DNA from: an uncultured Verrucomicrobiota bacterium
Lineage (GTDB): Bacteria; Verrucomicrobiota; Kiritimatiellia; RFP12; UBA1067
Length of the DNA: 7,842 nt
Direction of reading: 5' to 3'
Assembly: GCA_946631345.1 (NCBI GenBank)
Contig: CAMPAA010000149.1
Span: forward strand, 1 to 7,842
The position numbers and the translations under genes are program-made. Positions 4,749-7,842 of this stretch are shown piece by piece. The notes beneath the pieces are model-generated. The model was given only the letters and a program-made list of their open reading frames with translations, was not told where the DNA came from and did not search any database. The stretch's first letter is position 1. Every line of letters begins with the position of its first letter.

Positions 4749-7721
4749 TCAATTCTTGGGCACTATGCGGATGCGGTCGATGGCGAGTTCCGCACCGGTC
4801 ATGAGGTTGACCTCCAGCTCTATGCGACCGTCAAGGAAGTCCTCGCGTATTACGGGCATCATGACATGCGTGGTCGCGCCGACCTTCTCCGTGAACGGCA
4901 CCTCGAACACACGCCCGTCGATGAGTCCGCGCGCGGATGTCAGCCCCGGCTTCGTCTGGTGGAAGTCGATTCGCAGGTCTCCGGTGGTTGGCGGCACGCC
5001 TCGTATTTCCATCTTGAACGCGCGCCCGGTCCAATTGGTCGCAACGTCGTACACCGCACCGGAGAGGTCGGGCAACTTGGGGGCGTCGAACTCCTCCGCG
5101 AGCCAGCTTTCCGGCATCCGCACCGTGCCCGGCGCCGGAGCGCCGGCCAAATAGGCGCATACGCTCGCACGCAGTCGCTTTGCCTCAGGGGTGTCCTTCG
5201 AGAGGTCGTAGCCGCACACGAAGAGCCGCCCCTTCCCGACAAGCACCTCGAACATCGTCGCCGTGAAGTCGGAGAAGTGGAAGTCGTTCACGGAAAGCGC
5301 GATCGGCCTGTAGTCGGCAGGCATGCCGCGCAGCGCATGGACAGTCGCGCCCTGCGCGAGCGAATACCACTGCCAGTCGGTGAAGAAGTCCGTCACAAAC
5401 CCCGCAAAGGCAGGATGCTTCACGTCGAACCACGCGCCGAGCGCCGCCGCAGTCGTGTTCGCCACAGGAAACCAGCGCGCGCTCCAGTACACCGACTTGA
5501 ACTGTCCCTGCGCCGACTTGAAGCTTGCGCCGGAGTAAAGCACCGTCTTCCCCTGCGCAAGCGCGGACTTCATCGCATCCCGGTCGCCGGTTTCGACCAC
5601 GCCCTCCGGCACCGCGCAGCGCTCTTCGCGCGGATACACCCAGAAGTTCCACTCGTTCCCGCCGAAGCGGAGCGTCTGGCGGGCGGTTGTCATGGAGGCG
5701 GTCAGCGAACATTCGACAGCGCCGGCATTCTTCACCTCGCCCGGCCCAATAGCCTCCGCCAGCACGACCTTGCCCTTGCCGCCGCACAGCTCGTAAGGGA
5801 ACGTCATCCCGGCAGCAAGCGGCTTCTCCGTGAGGTTGCGTATCTGAAGCTCGGCGCGGAACGTCTCTCCGACCGTGTAGGTGAAGCGCGGGAAGCGGGC
5901 CAGATAGCACACCGGCCCCCACACCGTGGAAAACGGCGGCAGGCCCTTGAATCCCGTCTTGAGCGCGTAGAACGGATCGCGCCAGCCCACAAGCGCCTCG
6001 GCCTGGCCCGTGTAGTCCTGCACCTCCAGAAGCTGCAGCCCCGCGCACGACGGAGTGCGCAGAAAGCTCTCCACCTCCTCCTTGTAGATGAGACGGTTCA
6101 GGCGCGCCGACGCCGCATGGTACTCCTGCTGGAAACGGAGAGCGTTCTTCTTCGCGGCCGTGTCGCGGTGCCTCGTTAGGTTCCACGGGCGCATCGTGCC
6201 TGTGAACGGCGCGAACAGCTCGTCCCAGATCGGGTACACCGGCCACTGCCCTATCTCATGCGCCACAGTCGGTATCTTCGCGGCGGAGTAGATGTCTTCA
6301 TAGTCCCAGTCGGTGCCTGGCATCAGCTTTTCGCGGGCAAGGCCCTTGCCGGGAACCACGTGCGAAAGGGAGAAGTCGTCCGCCGCCGTGAGCTTGCGCG
6401 CAGACGATGCGTAGCACAGCGCGCGGGGGTCGTACTTCTTGTGCGCGTCAACGAACCTCTCCATCGTCTCGAAGTTGGAGGTCCCAAGCTCGTTGCCGAT
6501 CGAAAGCGAAAAGAACGACGGAGAGTTGCCGTATGCGTCCGCAATGGCTTTCAGCTCCCGCTGGACGAACCCGTCCACGGGCTTGCCGTTGCCGACCTCG
6601 TCCGCGTGCGCCATCCACCGGTCAGTCCATATGCCCGCCTCTGGATGGAGGATCACGCCAAGCTCGTCCGCCGCGCGGAACGCCGCCTCCGGCGGACACC
6701 ACGTGTGGAAGCGCACGGCGTTCACGCCATCCTCCTTCTTCAGCATCCTGAAGATGCGCCGCCACGAAGCGTCATCCATCCAAGGGACGCCGTCCTTGGC
6801 GAAGTTGGCGTTCTCCACGTTGCCGCGCGTGAATATCTTCACCCCGTTCAGCGTGAGCAGGTGTCCGGAGGTTCCTACGGTGCGGAACCCGAAGCGGATG
6901 CGGTGCGTGAAGTCCTCCCGCGCGTCCTTTAGCGTTAGCGTGTAGAGCTGCGGATGGAACTCGTTCCAGTACACCGGCTCGTTCTTTAGCTTCAGCTCCA
7001 GCATCTTGAAGCCGGAACGGTACGGAGAGAACGTCTCGGCGACCGCTTCCACGGCAAGCCCTTCCACGGCGACGGTATCGAGCGAGGCAAAGAACCCTTC
7101 CGGCACCTCGACCTTCAGGATGCCGTTTGCCGGCGCTGCGGCGAACACGCGCGCAGAGCGCAGGGCGTGCGCGCGGCGCAGCTCAACCCGGCCCAGAACG
7201 CCGTTCCACACGGCCTGCATGCTGGGCCCGTAGGAATGTGCGCTGCGGGAGAAGTTGTAGCGGCAGGAGTTGTCGATGACAAGCTTGAGCTCGTGCCGTC
7301 CCGGCTTCAGCAGCTTGGAGGGAACGGCATAGACGTGCGGCGTGGCGAGTGAATCGCAGGTGCCGAGGCTTTCGCCATCCCAGAGCGCCTCGCTCTTCCA
7401 CATCACGCGCTCAAGGAACAGCTCAAGCGGATGCCGGCAGTCGGCCGCCGACAGCTCGACCATGCGCGTCCAGACCGCCTTCCCGACGTACTGCCATTCC
7501 TGCACGAGCGCTTCGGACTGCTCCAGATCCATCGTGACCGTGAAGTCATGCTCCGTCCAGCGCTTTCCGAGATGCGCGGCGGCGAGCGTGCCGGGCAGCT
7601 CGGCATCGCCCGAGAAACCGTCGCCGGTCACATGCCACTTGCCGGCGAGCGTAACGTCTGCGAACGTGCAGCAGCACGTCAGCCACATGCAGAGTCCTGC
7701 GGAAACAATGTTCTTTTTCAT
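4749..7721 (-). CDS. Secreted glycoside hydrolase family 2-type beta-glycosidase
   Basis: This 990-residue protein starts at ATG 7721, chosen because MKKNIVSAGLCMWLTCCCTFA is a signal peptide, probably cut after A21. The cysteines do not form a good lipobox. Domain order by pattern: sugar-binding jelly-roll (~25-185, with WNGVLGRVEL), Ig-like sandwich (~186-283), TIM barrel (~285-510), a further beta domain (~600-700), a glutamine-amidotransferase-like fold (~705-860, ending GRLFVCGYDL...RASVCAYLAG), and a C-terminal beta domain (~870-990). GH2 hallmarks are LNGVKIFTRG (291-300), VNAVRFHTWCPPEAAF, and the acid/base E411 in SIGNELG. The probable nucleophile is E489 in PTVAHEIGQW. The enzyme should act outside the cytoplasmic membrane on exposed beta-linked sugars; the substrate cannot be told from sequence. 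It stands alone, without transporter, regulator or sulfatase genes beside it in the window. The frame is open further upstream to an ATG at 7787, but that would bury the signal peptide and include the promoter. Confidence 0.85.
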   Translation of the reverse strand: MKKNIVSAGLCMWLTCCCTFADVTLAGKWHVTGDGFSGDAELPGTLAAAHLGKRWTEHDFTVTMDLEQSEALVQEWQYVGKAVWTRMVELSAADCRHPLELFLERVMWKSEALWDGESLGTCDSLATPHVYAVPSKLLKPGRHELKLVIDNSCRYNFSRSAHSYGPSMQAVWNGVLGRVELRRAHALRSARVFAAAPANGILKVEVPEGFFASLDTVAVEGLAVEAVAETFSPYRSGFKMLELKLKNEPVYWNEFHPQLYTLTLKDAREDFTHRIRFGFRTVGTSGHLLTLNGVKIFTRGNVENANFAKDGVPWMDDASWRRIFRMLKKEDGVNAVRFHTWCPPEAAFRAADELGVILHPEAGIWTDRWMAHADEVGNGKPVDGFVQRELKAIADAYGNSPSFFSLSIGNELGTSNFETMERFVDAHKKYDPRALCYASSARKLTAADDFSLSHVVPGKGLAREKLMPGTDWDYEDIYSAAKIPTVAHEIGQWPVYPIWDELFAPFTGTMRPWNLTRHRDTAAKKNALRFQQEYHAASARLNRLIYKEEVESFLRTPSCAGLQLLEVQDYTGQAEALVGWRDPFYALKTGFKGLPPFSTVWGPVCYLARFPRFTYTVGETFRAELQIRNLTEKPLAAGMTFPYELCGGKGKVVLAEAIGPGEVKNAGAVECSLTASMTTARQTLRFGGNEWNFWVYPREERCAVPEGVVETGDRDAMKSALAQGKTVLYSGASFKSAQGQFKSVYWSARWFPVANTTAAALGAWFDVKHPAFAGFVTDFFTDWQWYSLAQGATVHALRGMPADYRPIALSVNDFHFSDFTATMFEVLVGKGRLFVCGYDLSKDTPEAKRLRASVCAYLAGAPAPGTVRMPESWLAEEFDAPKLPDLSGAVYDVATNWTGRAFKMEIRGVPPTTGDLRIDFHQTKPGLTSARGLIDGRVFEVPFTEKVGATTHVMMPVIREDFLDGRIELEVNLMTGAELAIDRIRIVPKN

Positions 7722-7727
7722 GCGGGT

Positions 7728-7736
7728 ATTGTACCA
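7728..7736 (-). promoter_or_regulatory. Extended -10 promoter of the GH2 gene, predicted leaderless start
   Basis: On the minus strand TGG-TACAAT (7736-7728) matches the extended -10 consensus except for one base. No -35 is evident at 16-18 bp. With the -10 box ending at 7728, the expected +1 is 7721, exactly the A of the start codon. No Shine-Dalgarno sequence occurs between the box and the ATG (ACCCGC), consistent with a leaderless mRNA. Confidence 0.55.
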
Positions 7737-7759
7737 CATTCCGCTGCGGGGGTGGAGCG

Positions 7760-7787
7760 ATGTCCGGAGTTTATAAACTCCGGACAT
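7760..7787. repeat. Perfect 28-bp palindrome
   Basis: The half-site ATGTCCGGAGTTTA (7760-7773) is followed directly by its exact reverse complement (7774-7787), with no spacer and no mismatch. The centre is about 52 bp upstream of the predicted GH2 start point. It could be an operator or activator site for a dimeric regulator, a terminator-like hairpin (no U-tract follows on either strand), or the end of a dispersed repeat. Its central TTTATAAA also resembles a -10 box on both strands. Confidence 0.75.
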
Positions 7788-7842
7788 GTCCTCTTCGTAC
7801 GGATCCCTTGGCGACGGTTTCGGCCGGATCGCCAGACGTGCC
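7786..7842 (+). CDS. Possible start of a divergent gene, unidentified (cut by window edge)
   Basis: From ATG 7786-7788 the plus strand is open to the edge and reads MSSSYGSLGDGFGRIARRA, 19 residues that I do not recognise. A TATAAA box at 7772-7777 inside the palindrome would place a transcription start about 2 nt before this ATG, similar to the arrangement at holA. Against it, the minus strand is also open here in more than one frame. One minus frame (GTSGDPAETVAKGSVRRGHV...) ends in a TAA at 7773-7771 and could instead be the tail of an upstream gene. The stretch may also belong to a repeat. Weak call. Confidence 0.2.
   Translation, partial: MSSSYGSLGDGFGRIARRA

Noticed and set aside
4335..6179. 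Plus-strand open frame of 614 codons
   Set aside because: It is antisense to metX and the GH2 gene, crosses the metX promoter and the intergenic hairpin, and its translation has the low-information composition of a shadow frame.
5185..6246. Minus-strand 353-codon frame inside the GH2 gene
   Set aside because: It is an out-of-frame overlap of the GH2 barrel and C-terminal region, with no start signal and no protein-like pattern.
4749..7721. GH2 protein as a lipoprotein because of the cysteine cluster in the signal peptide
   Set aside because: The residues before each cysteine (WLT-C, LTC-C) do not fit the L-A/S-G/A-C lipobox, while TFA-DV fits ordinary signal peptidase cleavage.
7722..7787. 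Upstream start (ATG 7787) adding 22 residues to the GH2 protein
   Set aside because: The extra residues would hide the MKKN... signal peptide, arise from the palindrome, and include the -10 box; no ribosome binding site precedes them.
7760..7787. Palindrome as a classical intrinsic terminator
   Set aside because: No U-tract follows on either strand, and no gene is confirmed to end just before it. An operator or repeat is at least as likely.
1..7842. CRISPR array, tRNA, rRNA, insertion sequence, toxin-antitoxin or defence genes
   Set aside because: No direct-repeat array, RNA-gene signature, transposase motif or paired small genes were found; nearly all bases belong to the four conserved genes.

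Overview
The window is GC-rich and densely packed. It holds four real genes: three on the minus strand (the first cut by the left edge) and one on the plus strand. Two traits point to the PVC superphylum (Verrucomicrobiota, Kiritimatiellota, Lentisphaerota, Chlamydiota side), most likely a free-living or gut-associated saccharolytic member. First, the GreA-type transcript cleavage factor carries a very long N-terminal extension, an architecture I know from Chlamydiae. Second, there is a large secreted family-2 glycoside hydrolase with extra C-terminal modules. The assignment is inference; no rRNA or marker tree is available here.

Left block (1-2830): the long greA-like gene (minus, 3' end missing) and holA (plus, DNA polymerase III delta) diverge from a 96-bp gap. 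The gap contains two back-to-back extended -10 promoters embedded in one imperfect palindrome. The greA-like gene has a leader with a ribosome binding site. The holA start codon lies so close to its -10 box that its mRNA is predicted to be leaderless or nearly so.

Middle block (2820-4748): a MetX-MetW fusion gene (minus) converges on holA with an 11-bp overlap of the two 3' ends. It has a good promoter and a strong Shine-Dalgarno sequence. No ATG, GTG or TTG follows at a usable distance in frame, although the reading frame and MetX-like sequence continue upstream of the first TTG. The initiation codon is therefore unresolved (ATT at 4611-4613 is the best-placed candidate).

Right block (4699-7842): a 990-residue exported GH2-type glycosidase (minus) is followed by a stem-loop without a U-tract. 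It is preceded by an extended -10 box placed so that transcription should begin at the A of the ATG. Upstream lies a perfect 28-bp palindrome, then 55 bp at the edge that could be the start of a divergent gene or part of a repeat.

The four genes do not form a pathway: they serve transcription elongation, replication, methionine synthesis and glycan degradation. The most unusual points are the two domain fusions, the missing canonical start of metX, the shared extended -10 pattern of all four promoters, and the perfect palindrome. I see no CRISPR array, tRNA, rRNA, insertion sequence or defence system.
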